A stretch of DNA of 6,102 nucleotides from contig NZ_CAHJWX010000132.1 of the NCBI RefSeq assembly GCF_903643065.1, positions 1-6,102 on the forward strand. The letters run 5' to 3'. Below the pieces are notes generated by a model. That model saw only the letters and a list, made by a program, of their open reading frames with translations. It had not been told where the DNA came from and ran no database searches. This document shows positions 1-6,102 of the stretch, piece by piece. Source of the DNA: Sphingomonas bacterium. GTDB lineage: Bacteria; Pseudomonadota; Alphaproteobacteria; Sphingomonadales; Sphingomonadaceae. Made by a program: the position numbers and the translations under genes. Position 1 is the stretch's first letter. The number at the start of each line of letters is the position of its first letter.

Positions 1-291
1 CTGGCCGTACACGTCGGCGCGCAGATGCTGTTCGTAGCGCGGATCGTCGCGGGTCTGGACATCGCGCAACGTGTCCGACGGCCGCGCGCGCGGATCGATC
101 AGCGTCGCCGCCGGGCCGACGCGCGTGTCGAGCACGATATCGGCGAGCTGGTCGATCAGCGCCGCCGCCGCGTCCTGCGCCACCGGGTTCCGCGCCACGC
201 GGGCGAGGTCATCGGCATGCAACGGCACCCGCTGCGCCAGGGTGGGCGTGGCGGCGAGCAGGGCGGGAATGGCGAGGACGGCTAGACGCAT
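1..291 (-). CDS. Exported protein of unknown function, N-terminal part
   Basis: The frame opens with ATG at 291-289 and stays open for 97 codons to the window edge, so the C-terminus is missing. The first 19 residues look like a Sec signal peptide: M-R-L, then a hydrophobic stretch rich in Ala and Leu, ending T-L-A before Q-R. That points to the periplasm or outer membrane. After it comes an Ala/Asp/Arg-rich segment with no motif I can assign; it contains an L-D-T-R-V-G-P stretch near residues 54-60. I recall proteins of this general look, often annotated hypothetical, in sphingomonads, but that is memory only. A GGAG lies 10 bases before the ATG. The gene follows gltB on the same strand after 71 bases, so it could be the last gene of the same transcript, although nothing links its role to glutamate synthesis. 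It could equally be an independent gene. Confidence 0.72.
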   Translation of the reverse strand, partial: MRLAVLAIPALLAATPTLAQRVPLHADDLARVARNPVAQDAAAALIDQLADIVLDTRVGPAATLIDPRARPSDTLRDVQTRDDPRYEQHLRADVYGQ

Positions 292-362
292 GACGCGGAT
301 ACTCCGAACGAAACCGGCGGAGTCATAGCCGATCGGGCGGCGAACCGCGAGTGAACAGCGCG

Positions 363-3300
363 TCACTCGGCGGCGATGGCGGGCGTCTCGTCGTCGAGCG
401 GGTGCGGCAGGCGGCCCAGCATCTCCTTGGGCACGACCTGCCAGAAGCGGCCCGCCACCCGATCCCAGTCGTCGAGCAGCCCGCGCGCCCACCGGCTGTC
501 GGTCACCGCGACATGATCGCGGATCAGGCCGAGCAGCCGCTCCTCCCACCAGGCGCTGCCGAGCCGCCGCCAGACGATGCTGTCCGGATTGGCGCGCCGA
601 TCGAAGCCGCCATCCGCGTCGTACACGAAGGCCGAGCCGCCGGTCATGCCGGCGCCGAAATTGAGGCCGACCGCGCCCAGGATCACCGCCGTGCCACCGG
701 TCATGTACTCGCAGCCATTCGCGCCGCAGCCCTCGACGACGACCGTCGCGCCCGAATTGCGCACCGCGAACCGCTCGCCCGCCTGGCCGCCCGCGAACAG
801 CCGGCCGCTGGTGGCGCCGTAGAGCACGGTGTTGCCGACGATGGTATGGTCCTGGCTCGCGAGCCGGGACGAGACGGAGGGACGGACCACGATCGTGCCG
901 CCCGACAAGCCCTTGCCGACATAATCGTTGGCGTCGCCGAACACCTCCAGCGTCACGCCCCTGACCAGGAACGCGCCGAGCGACTGGCCCGCCGACCCGC
1001 GCAGGCGAATCGTGACATGGCCGTCGGCGAGCCGGTCCGCGCCCAGCCGCCGCACGATCTCGCCCGACAGCCGGGTGCCCACCGCGCGGTGGACGTTGCG
1101 GACGGAGTAGGTCAGCTGCATCTTCTCGCCGCGCGCGAAGACGGGGGCGGCGTCCTTGAGGATCTGCGCGTCGAGCCCGTCGGGCACTTCGTTGCGGAAG
1201 GTCGACAGGCTGAACCGCCGCTCGGCGTCGGTCGCGTCGACCTTGGCGAGGATCGGGTTGAGGTCGAGATCGTCGAGATGCTCGGCGCCACGGCTGACCT
1301 GGCGCAGCAGCTCGGTCCGCCCGATCACCTCGTCCAGCGAGCGCACGCCCAGCTTCGCCAGGATATCGCGCACCTCCTCGGCGATGAAGGTCATCAGGTT
1401 GATGACCTTGTCCGGCGTGCCGGTGAACTTGGCGCGCAATCGCTCGTCCTGCGTGCAGACACCGACCGGACAGGTGTTGGAGTGGCATTGCCGCACCATG
1501 ATGCAGCCCATCGCGACCAGGCTGAGCGTGCCGATGCCATATTCCTCCGCGCCCAGGATCGCGGCGACGACGATGTCGCGCCCGGTCTTCAGCCCGCCAT
1601 CGGCGCGCAGCCGGACGCGGCCGCGCAGGCCGTTGAGCGTCAGCACCTGGTTGACCTCCGACAGCCCCATCTCCCAGGGCGTGCCGGCGTATTTGATCGA
1701 GGTCTGCGGCGACGCGCCGGTGCCGCCGGTATGGCCGGCGACCAGGATCACGTCGGCATGCGCCTTGGCGACGCCCGCCGCGACGGTGCCGATGCCCGCG
1801 CTGCTGACCAGCTTGACCGCGACGCGCGCGCGCGGGTTGACCTGCTTCAGGTCGTAGATGAGCTGCGCCAGGTCCTCGATCGAATAGATGTCGTGGTGCG
1901 GCGGCGGGCTGATCAGCGTCACGCCGGGGGTGGCATGGCGCAGCCGCGCGATCATCTCCGTCACCTTGAAGCCGGGCAGCTGGCCGCCCTCGCCGGGCTT
2001 GGCGCCCTGGGCCACCTTGATCTCGATCTCCTCGCACGCGTTGAGATATTCGGCGGTGACGCCGAAGCGGGCCGACGCGATCTGCTTGATCACCGAATTG
2101 GCGTTGTCGCCGTTGGCGCGCGGGACGTAGCGCTCGCGATCCTCGCCGCCCTCGCCCGACACCGCCTTGGCGCCGATCCGGTTCATCGCGATCGCCAGCG
2201 TCTCGTGCGCCTCCGGTCCCAGCGCGCCCAGGCTCATGCCCGGCGTGACGAAGCGCTTCCTGATCTCGGTGATCGGCTCGACCTGATCGGCGGGGACGCC
2301 CTGCGCGGGGAAGCGGAACTGGAGCAGGTCGCGCAGGTAGACGGGCGGCAGGTCGGCGACGCCGCGACTGAACTGGAGATAGGTCTGGTAGCTGTCGGTC
2401 GCGACCGCCGACTGCAGCAGGTGCATCAGCTGCGCCGAATAGGCATGCGTCTCCTCGCCATGGCGCTGGCGATAGAAGCCGCCGACCGGCAGCGTCGTCA
2501 CCACCTCGTCCCACGCCGCCTCGTGCCGCAGCATCGCGTTGAGATGGAGCGAGGCATAGCCCTCACCGCTGATCTTGGCGGGCATGCCGGGGAACAGGTC
2601 ATTGACCAGCGCGCGGCTGAGCCCGACCGCCTCGAAATTATAGCCGCCCCGGTACGACGAGATGACGGCGATGCCCATCTTGGACATGATCTTGAGCAGC
2701 CCGTCCTCCACCGCGACCCGATGCCGCGCGAGGCAATCGGGGAGCGACCGGTCCCCGAACAGCCCGCGCCCGTGCCGATCGGCGATCGCACCTTCCGCGA
2801 GATAAGCGTTCACCGTCGTGGCGCCGACGCCGATCAGCACCGCGTAATAATGCGTGTCGAGGCACTCGGCGCTGCGCACGTTGACCGACGCGTAGGAGCG
2901 CAGGCCGCGCCGGACGAGGTGGGTGTGGACCGCCGCCGCCGCGAGCACGCCGGGAATGGCGACGCGGGTCGCGTCCACCGTCTCGTCGGTCAGGAACAGC
3001 TCGCTCTGCCCGCGCCGCACCGCCTGTTCGGCCTCAGCGCGGATGCGCGCGATCGCCTCACGCAGGTCCGCCGGGCCGCCCTTCCCGTCGGCGCCCGGGG
3101 TGAAGGTGGTGTCGATGCTCGCCGCCGCCGGGCCGAAATGGGTGCGCAGCCGGTCCCAGCCGGCGCCGGTCAGCACGGGGCTGTCCAGCACCAGCACGCG
3201 CTCGCGCCGCTCGTCGGTGTCGAGGATGTTGGCGAGATTGCCGAACCGCGTCTTGAGCGACATCACGTGGCGCTCGCGCAGCGAGTCGATCGGCGGGTTG

Positions 3301-4883
3301 GTCACCTGGCTGAAGTTCTGGCGGAAGAACTGGCTGATCAGGCGCGGGCGATCGGACACCACCGCGAGCGGCGTGTCGTCCCCCATCGAGCCGACCGCCT
3401 CCTTGGCGCCGTCCACCATCGGCGACAGGATCAGCTCCATGTCCTCCAGCGTCTGCCCGGCCGCGACCTGGCGGCGCAGCAGCTCGGCGCGGGGAAAGCG
3501 CGTCACCGCGTCCGACGACGGCAGATCGGCCATCGTCGTGAACGAGGCGGTGCGCGCCTCGTAATCCGCCTCGCCCGCGATCCGGTCCTTGATCGCGCGG
3601 TCGCCGAGCACGACGCCCTCGTCCAGGTCGACCGCGATCATCTCGCCCGGGCCCAGCCGGCCCTTGGCGACGATCAGGTCCTCCGGCACCGCGACCATGC
3701 CGCTTTCCGAGCCGACGATCAGCAGCCCGTCGCTGGTCAGCGTCGTGCGCAGCGGCCGGAGCGCGTTGCGGTCCATCCCTGCCACCGCCCAGCGCCCATC
3801 GGTCATCGCCAGCGCCGCCGGCCCGTCCCACGGCTCGGTGACGCTGGCGAGATAGCGATACAGCGCGGCGTGCGGCGCGGGCGTGTCGCCCTCGATCAGC
3901 GACGGCGGCACCAGCATCAGCTTGGCGGTGGGCGCGTCGCGGCCGGCGCGGCAGATCGCCTCGAACACCGCGTCGAGCGCGGCCGTATCGCTGGCGCCGG
4001 CCGGGATCACCGGCTTGATGTCCTCCGACTGGTCACCGAACGCGATCGACGCCATCCGGATCTCGTGGCTGAGCATCCAGTTCTTGTTGCCGCGGATCGT
4101 GTTGATCTCGCCATTGTGCGCCAGGCAGCGGAACGGCTGCGCCAGCCACCATTGTGGGAACGTGTTGGTGCTGTAGCGCTGGTGGAAGATCGCGACGCGC
4201 GACGTGAACCGCTCGTCCTGCAGGTCCGGGTAGAAGTCCGACAGGCTTTCGGCCAGGAACAGGCCCTTGTAGACGATCGAGCGGCACGACAGCGAGCAGA
4301 TGTAGAAGCCGCTGATCTGCGCCGCGATCACGCGCTGCTCGATGCGGCGGCGCACGAGGTACAGGTTCTTCTCGAACTCGGCCGCGTCGGTCTCGTCCAG
4401 GCCCGGCCCGGCGATCATGATCTGCTCGATCTCGGGCCGGGTCGCCTGCGCCTTCATGCCGATGACGGACACGTCGACGGGCACCTGGCGCCAGCCATAG
4501 ATGGCGTAGCCGGCGTCGATGATCGCGCTCTCCACCAGCGTCCGGCACGTCTCCTGCGCGCCCAGATCGGTGCGCGGCAGGAAGATCATCCCCACCGCCA
4601 GCCGGCGCGGGCGCGGCTTGTGCCCGGCGGCGCTGATCGCGTCGTCGAAAAAGGCGTGCGGCAGGTCGAGGTGCAGCCCCGCGCCGTCGCCCGTCTTGCC
4701 GTCCGCGTCGACCGCGCCGCGATGCCACACCGCCTTCAGCGCGTCGATCGCCGTGCGCACGACACGGCGCGAGGGCTGGCCGTCGGTGGCGGCGATCAGC
4801 CCGACGCCGCACGCGTCCGTTTCGAACTCCGGCCGGTACATGCCGTGCTCGGCGAGATGGGCGCGTTCGGATTCACCCTGCAT
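363..4883 (-). CDS. gltB: Glutamate synthase (NADPH) large subunit GltB
   Basis: This is the large (alpha) subunit of bacterial glutamate synthase. It splits glutamine, channels the ammonia to 2-oxoglutarate and makes glutamate in the cytoplasm; electrons come from NADPH via GltD. The product is 1506 residues, normal for the family, with no frameshift. Domains in order: class II glutamine amidotransferase from Cys25 in A-C-G-V-G, which becomes the N-terminal nucleophile once a 24-residue propeptide is removed, with substrate-site signatures H-Q-R-Y-S (Arg236) and H-N-G-E (Asn257, Gly258); a central domain around 470-770; the FMN-binding synthase barrel around 810-1190, with G-H-T-G-G-T-G at 1050-1056; the [3Fe-4S] cysteines 1127, 1133 and 1138 in C-x5-C-x4-C spacing; and the C-terminal GXGXG beta-helix around 1270-1420. 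I chose the ATG at 4883 because GGAG stands 7 bases upstream. Met15 would leave only a 10-residue propeptide. The start overlaps the end of hepT by 11 bases. Confidence 0.97.
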   Translation of the reverse strand: MQGESERAHLAEHGMYRPEFETDACGVGLIAATDGQPSRRVVRTAIDALKAVWHRGAVDADGKTGDGAGLHLDLPHAFFDDAISAAGHKPRPRRLAVGMIFLPRTDLGAQETCRTLVESAIIDAGYAIYGWRQVPVDVSVIGMKAQATRPEIEQIMIAGPGLDETDAAEFEKNLYLVRRRIEQRVIAAQISGFYICSLSCRSIVYKGLFLAESLSDFYPDLQDERFTSRVAIFHQRYSTNTFPQWWLAQPFRCLAHNGEINTIRGNKNWMLSHEIRMASIAFGDQSEDIKPVIPAGASDTAALDAVFEAICRAGRDAPTAKLMLVPPSLIEGDTPAPHAALYRYLASVTEPWDGPAALAMTDGRWAVAGMDRNALRPLRTTLTSDGLLIVGSESGMVAVPEDLIVAKGRLGPGEMIAVDLDEGVVLGDRAIKDRIAGEADYEARTASFTTMADLPSSDAVTRFPRAELLRRQVAAGQTLEDMELILSPMVDGAKEAVGSMGDDTPLAVVSDRPRLISQFFRQNFSQVTNPPIDSLRERHVMSLKTRFGNLANILDTDERRERVLVLDSPVLTGAGWDRLRTHFGPAAASIDTTFTPGADGKGGPADLREAIARIRAEAEQAVRRGQSELFLTDETVDATRVAIPGVLAAAAVHTHLVRRGLRSYASVNVRSAECLDTHYYAVLIGVGATTVNAYLAEGAIADRHGRGLFGDRSLPDCLARHRVAVEDGLLKIMSKMGIAVISSYRGGYNFEAVGLSRALVNDLFPGMPAKISGEGYASLHLNAMLRHEAAWDEVVTTLPVGGFYRQRHGEETHAYSAQLMHLLQSAVATDSYQTYLQFSRGVADLPPVYLRDLLQFRFPAQGVPADQVEPITEIRKRFVTPGMSLGALGPEAHETLAIAMNRIGAKAVSGEGGEDRERYVPRANGDNANSVIKQIASARFGVTAEYLNACEEIEIKVAQGAKPGEGGQLPGFKVTEMIARLRHATPGVTLISPPPHHDIYSIEDLAQLIYDLKQVNPRARVAVKLVSSAGIGTVAAGVAKAHADVILVAGHTGGTGASPQTSIKYAGTPWEMGLSEVNQVLTLNGLRGRVRLRADGGLKTGRDIVVAAILGAEEYGIGTLSLVAMGCIMVRQCHSNTCPVGVCTQDERLRAKFTGTPDKVINLMTFIAEEVRDILAKLGVRSLDEVIGRTELLRQVSRGAEHLDDLDLNPILAKVDATDAERRFSLSTFRNEVPDGLDAQILKDAAPVFARGEKMQLTYSVRNVHRAVGTRLSGEIVRRLGADRLADGHVTIRLRGSAGQSLGAFLVRGVTLEVFGDANDYVGKGLSGGTIVVRPSVSSRLASQDHTIVGNTVLYGATSGRLFAGGQAGERFAVRNSGATVVVEGCGANGCEYMTGGTAVILGAVGLNFGAGMTGGSAFVYDADGGFDRRANPDSIVWRRLGSAWWEERLLGLIRDHVAVTDSRWARGLLDDWDRVAGRFWQVVPKEMLGRLPHPLDDETPAIAAE

Positions 4884-5364
4884 CGACTGACTCCAGGAGC
4901 TTGCGACGAGTGACGTAGTCCATAACGCCCTCAAGTTCGTCGAGTATGGCAAAGCCGGCTGCCGATGCCTCGGTGAGCGCGGTCGCCAACTCGCTCTCGT
5001 CCGACGGATATTCATGGACCAGCCGGTTGCGGATCTCGATATAGACCGTCCAAGTCTCCGCCGATTTCAGTGCCTTCGTTCCTTCCAGAAGCGCAAGCAG
5101 CCGTCGCAACGGGGGCGGTCGTTCGCCCAGTTCCTCGGCGCGATAAATCGCGCCGAACAGGCGATGAGTCATATGCTCTACGAGTTGCTGGTAACGCTGA
5201 ATGAAGGCGTCCGTCTCGCGCAGCGCGCCTGCGTCACCTTGCGGTAACAACGCGATCGCCGCCTTGAGTTCAGCACCGTCGAACCGCAGCGAGTCACGAA
5301 GTCGATCTGCTACCGACGCGGTCGTCTTGACCGCGTCCAGCAATCGCAATTGGTCGCGGGTCAC
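4873..5364 (-). CDS. hepT: HepT-like HEPN-domain RNase toxin
   Basis: This is a 163-residue protein that is largely helical by composition, as expected for a HEPN-fold bundle. The family hallmark R-x4-H-x-Y is intact at Arg112, His117 and Tyr119, within I-R-N-R-L-V-H-E-Y-P. In characterised HepT proteins the Arg and His form the RNase active site, and the Tyr is the residue the partner MntA modifies with AMP to silence the toxin; that function is inferred here. It starts with GTG (5364-5362), preceded 9 bases upstream by a strong GAGGAAGG, and the start overlaps the stop of the upstream mntA as GTGA. This arrangement is typical of a translationally coupled pair. It is somewhat longer than my recollection of typical HepT (about 115-145 residues). 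The final L-L-E-S-V-D-A-G tail is encoded by the gltB ribosome binding site and start region and may be a read-on extension. Alternative reading: a non-toxic nucleotidyltransferase-binding HEPN protein. Confidence 0.85.
   Translation of the reverse strand: MTRDQLRLLDAVKTTASVADRLRDSLRFDGAELKAAIALLPQGDAGALRETDAFIQRYQQLVEHMTHRLFGAIYRAEELGERPPPLRRLLALLEGTKALKSAETWTVYIEIRNRLVHEYPSDESELATALTEASAAGFAILDELEGVMDYVTRRKLLESVDAG
4891..4894 (-). promoter_or_regulatory. gltB ribosome binding site inside hepT
   Basis: Read on the minus strand, GGAG sits 7 bases before the gltB ATG (4883-4881). This is ideal spacing and decides the start. The site lies within the last codons of hepT, whose stop (TGA, 4875-4873) falls after the gltB start. 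Ribosomes finishing hepT therefore cross and end just past the gltB initiation site, which suggests translational coupling or interference. Confidence 0.7.
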
Positions 5365-5657
5365 AGGATCACGCCTTCCTCGCGAGCTATTCTGTCAATC
5401 GGCCGCTCCTTACGGCCACGAACAGCAAACACGAGGTCCATCTTCTGCTCGTCGATCGCGTCATACAGACGCCAGCGGAAGGCGGCAGCATGACGAACAT
5501 CCTGCTGGCCTTCGTTGACTTCGAAGTGTAGATCGATGTCGCCGCCCTTCAGGTCATCTCGCGCTCGACTGCCAAACAAGCGCACGATGACGTCGGAACC
5601 AAACACATCGGTCGCAACCGCCTTGATCGCTGCCACCTCGCACTGCTCCAGCCTCAT
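5361..5657 (-). CDS. mntA: MntA-like minimal nucleotidyltransferase antitoxin
   Basis: This 98-residue protein has the full minimal nucleotidyltransferase core. The signature G-S-R (29-31) is followed by D-I-D (Asp40, Asp42), giving GS-x9-DxD, and a third acidic residue lies in K-M-D-L-V-F (Asp74). These three aspartates are the expected metal ligands. In characterised MntA-HepT pairs the enzyme transfers AMP from ATP to a tyrosine of HepT and so acts as antitoxin. That role is inferred from the motifs and from the HepT-like gene directly downstream with a 4-base overlap. The ATG at 5657-5655 is the first start codon available in this frame. AGGA 10 bases upstream is a modest ribosome site, and GAGG only 2 bases upstream is too close. 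The name refers to the antitoxin family, not the manganese transporter that shares the symbol. The gene lies 109 bases after gltD and is lower in G+C than it. Confidence 0.86.
   Translation of the reverse strand: MRLEQCEVAAIKAVATDVFGSDVIVRLFGSRARDDLKGGDIDLHFEVNEGQQDVRHAAAFRWRLYDAIDEQKMDLVFAVRGRKERPIDRIAREEGVIL
5374..5381 (-). promoter_or_regulatory. hepT ribosome binding site inside mntA
   Basis: On the minus strand GAGGAAGG ends 9 bases before the hepT GTG (5364-5362). It lies within the last codons of mntA (those for R-E-E-G) and supports GTG as the hepT start. Antitoxin first, with the toxin translated by overlap, would keep synthesis of the two in step. Confidence 0.65.
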
Positions 5658-5743
5658 CGCCTCAGCATCCTGTTCAAGCGGTACGGAGTTCGTTTCGACA
5701 TGGGGGTTCGGTTCATCTGCCCTTCGCCAATGACCGGCGGCAT
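5654..5743 (-). other. gltD-mntA spacer with possible short leader ORF
   Basis: The 109 bases between the gltD stop and the mntA start (5658-5766) hold no clear promoter or terminator. They do contain a short minus-strand frame that ends at 5654 with its TGA overlapping the mntA ATG as ATGA. Two starts are possible. The ATG at 5743-5741 gives 29 residues, but its GGGAGG is almost directly adjacent. The ATG at 5716-5714 gives 20 residues and has GAAGGG 3 bases upstream. The 20-residue version is very basic, with many Arg and one Lys. It could be a translated leader coupled to mntA, the remnant of a gene, or chance. The frame runs open upstream through gltD as an out-of-frame shadow, which weakens the case. 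Confidence 0.2.
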
Positions 5744-5766
5744 TCCTCCCAAGCTCGACCCCGCGA

Positions 5767-6102
5767 TCATGCCGCCAATCTTTCCTCGGTCGCCTTGGCC
5801 TTCAGCCAGCGCGCCATGCTCGCCGCGACGTCGCGGCCGTCGCGGATCGCCCAGACCACCAGGCTGGCGCCGCGCACGATGTCGCCGGCGGCGAACACGC
5901 CGTCCAGGCTGGTCATCATCGTCTTGCCGTCGACCAGCAAGGTGCCCCAGCGCGTCACGCCCAGCTCGGGCGCGTCCCACAGCCGGGGCAGGTCCTCCGC
6001 GTCGAAGCCGAGCGCCTGGATGACGAGGTCCGCCTCGTGCAGTTCGGCCTCGCCCTCCTCGCGCTCGGGCGCGCGGCGGCCGCTCGCGTCGGGGGCGCCC
6101 AG
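5767..6102 (-). CDS. gltD: Glutamate synthase (NADPH) small subunit GltD, C-terminal part
   Basis: The last 111 codons of gltD are present; the N-terminus lies beyond the window. GltD oxidises NADPH through FAD and passes electrons through iron-sulfur centres to the GltB subunit. Visible family features are A-D-L-V-I-Q-A-L-G-F, then T-R-W-G-T-L-L, and the late FAD-binding signature G-V-F-A-A-G-D followed by I-V-R-G-A-S-L-V-V-W-A-I-R-D-G-R-D-V-A. This continuous block is characteristic of GltD in this enzyme family. The protein ends normally (E-E-R-L-A-A, stop TGA at 5769-5767), so the downstream module has not truncated it. It shares strand and pathway with gltB but is separated from it by mntA, hepT and a 109-base spacer. 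The N-terminal cysteine clusters cannot be checked here. Confidence 0.95.
   Translation of the reverse strand: MGAPDASGRRAPEREEGEAELHEADLVIQALGFDAEDLPRLWDAPELGVTRWGTLLVDGKTMMTSLDGVFAAGDIVRGASLVVWAIRDGRDVAASMARWLKAKATEERLAA

Noticed and set aside
25..328. Two overlapping plus-strand frames of 85-86 codons.
   Set aside because: They are Arg/Ala-rich shadows of the minus-strand exported protein, which has a credible signal peptide and ribosome binding site.
301..348. Hairpins in the gltB downstream gap, including a GCGG-TTCG-CCGC stem-loop on the minus strand (337-348).
   Set aside because: The stems are 4-6 bp, no T run follows on the minus strand, and short stems are common by chance at this G+C, so no terminator is called.
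351..4913. A 1520-codon open frame on the plus strand opposite gltB.
   Set aside because: Its codons are exactly complementary to gltB codons, so it stays open simply because gltB has no TTA, CTA or TCA codons, which are rare in G+C-rich genomes. Its protein is low-complexity, rich in Arg, Ala, Asp and His, with no recognisable domain, while the minus strand encodes an intact GltB.
4884..5015. Upstream extension of the gltB frame by 44 codons to an ATG at 5015.
   Set aside because: It lies within hepT in another frame, has a composition unlike GltB, and a well-spaced GGAG supports the ATG at 4883.
4821..5730. Flanking direct or inverted repeats that would mark a transposition-type insertion.
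   Set aside because: I found only very short, gapped resemblances between the spacer and the gltB start region, no better than chance, and no transposase or integrase gene.
5658..5766. A sigma70-type promoter for the mntA-hepT module.
   Set aside because: TTG-containing boxes are present on the minus strand, but none has a plausible -10 box at 16-18 bases, so no promoter is called.
5744..5980. Minus-strand frame running through gltD in another phase.
   Set aside because: The part over gltD is an Arg/Gly-rich shadow of the conserved GltD C-terminus; only its last codons in the spacer were kept as a possible leader.

Overview
The window is G+C-rich and all its supported genes are read from the minus strand. 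It looks alphaproteobacterial, most likely a sphingomonad (Sphingomonas or a relative). That rests on the character of the GltB and GltD sequences as I recall the families and on the high G+C of the housekeeping genes (65-77% in sampled 60-base lines); no search was run.

In the direction of transcription, from high to low coordinates, the order is: the C-terminal 111 codons of gltD, the small subunit of NADPH-dependent glutamate synthase (5767-6102, cut by the window edge); a 109-base spacer; a small nucleotidyltransferase of the MNT/MntA family (5361-5657); a HEPN/HepT-like protein with an intact RNase motif (4873-5364); a full-length gltB, the large subunit of glutamate synthase (363-4883); a 71-base gap; and the first 97 codons of an exported protein of unknown function (1-291, cut by the window edge).

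GltB and GltD together form the enzyme that turns glutamine and 2-oxoglutarate into two glutamates using NADPH. Here the two genes are separated by a complete two-gene module of the MNT/HEPN (MntA-HepT) toxin-antitoxin class. The module is tightly packed. Its two genes overlap by four bases (GTGA), and the toxin gene runs 11 bases into gltB, so that the gltB ribosome binding site lies inside the toxin gene. The segment holding the module is poorer in G+C (about 60% by hand count over 4921-5700) than its neighbours, which suggests it was acquired. The whole set reads as one possible transcription unit in which a toxin-antitoxin pair is wired into central nitrogen metabolism.

I see no tRNA, rRNA, CRISPR array, insertion sequence, or convincing promoter or terminator. 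The long plus-strand open frames, including one of 1520 codons opposite gltB, are explained by codon bias in gltB and its neighbours and are not annotated as genes.
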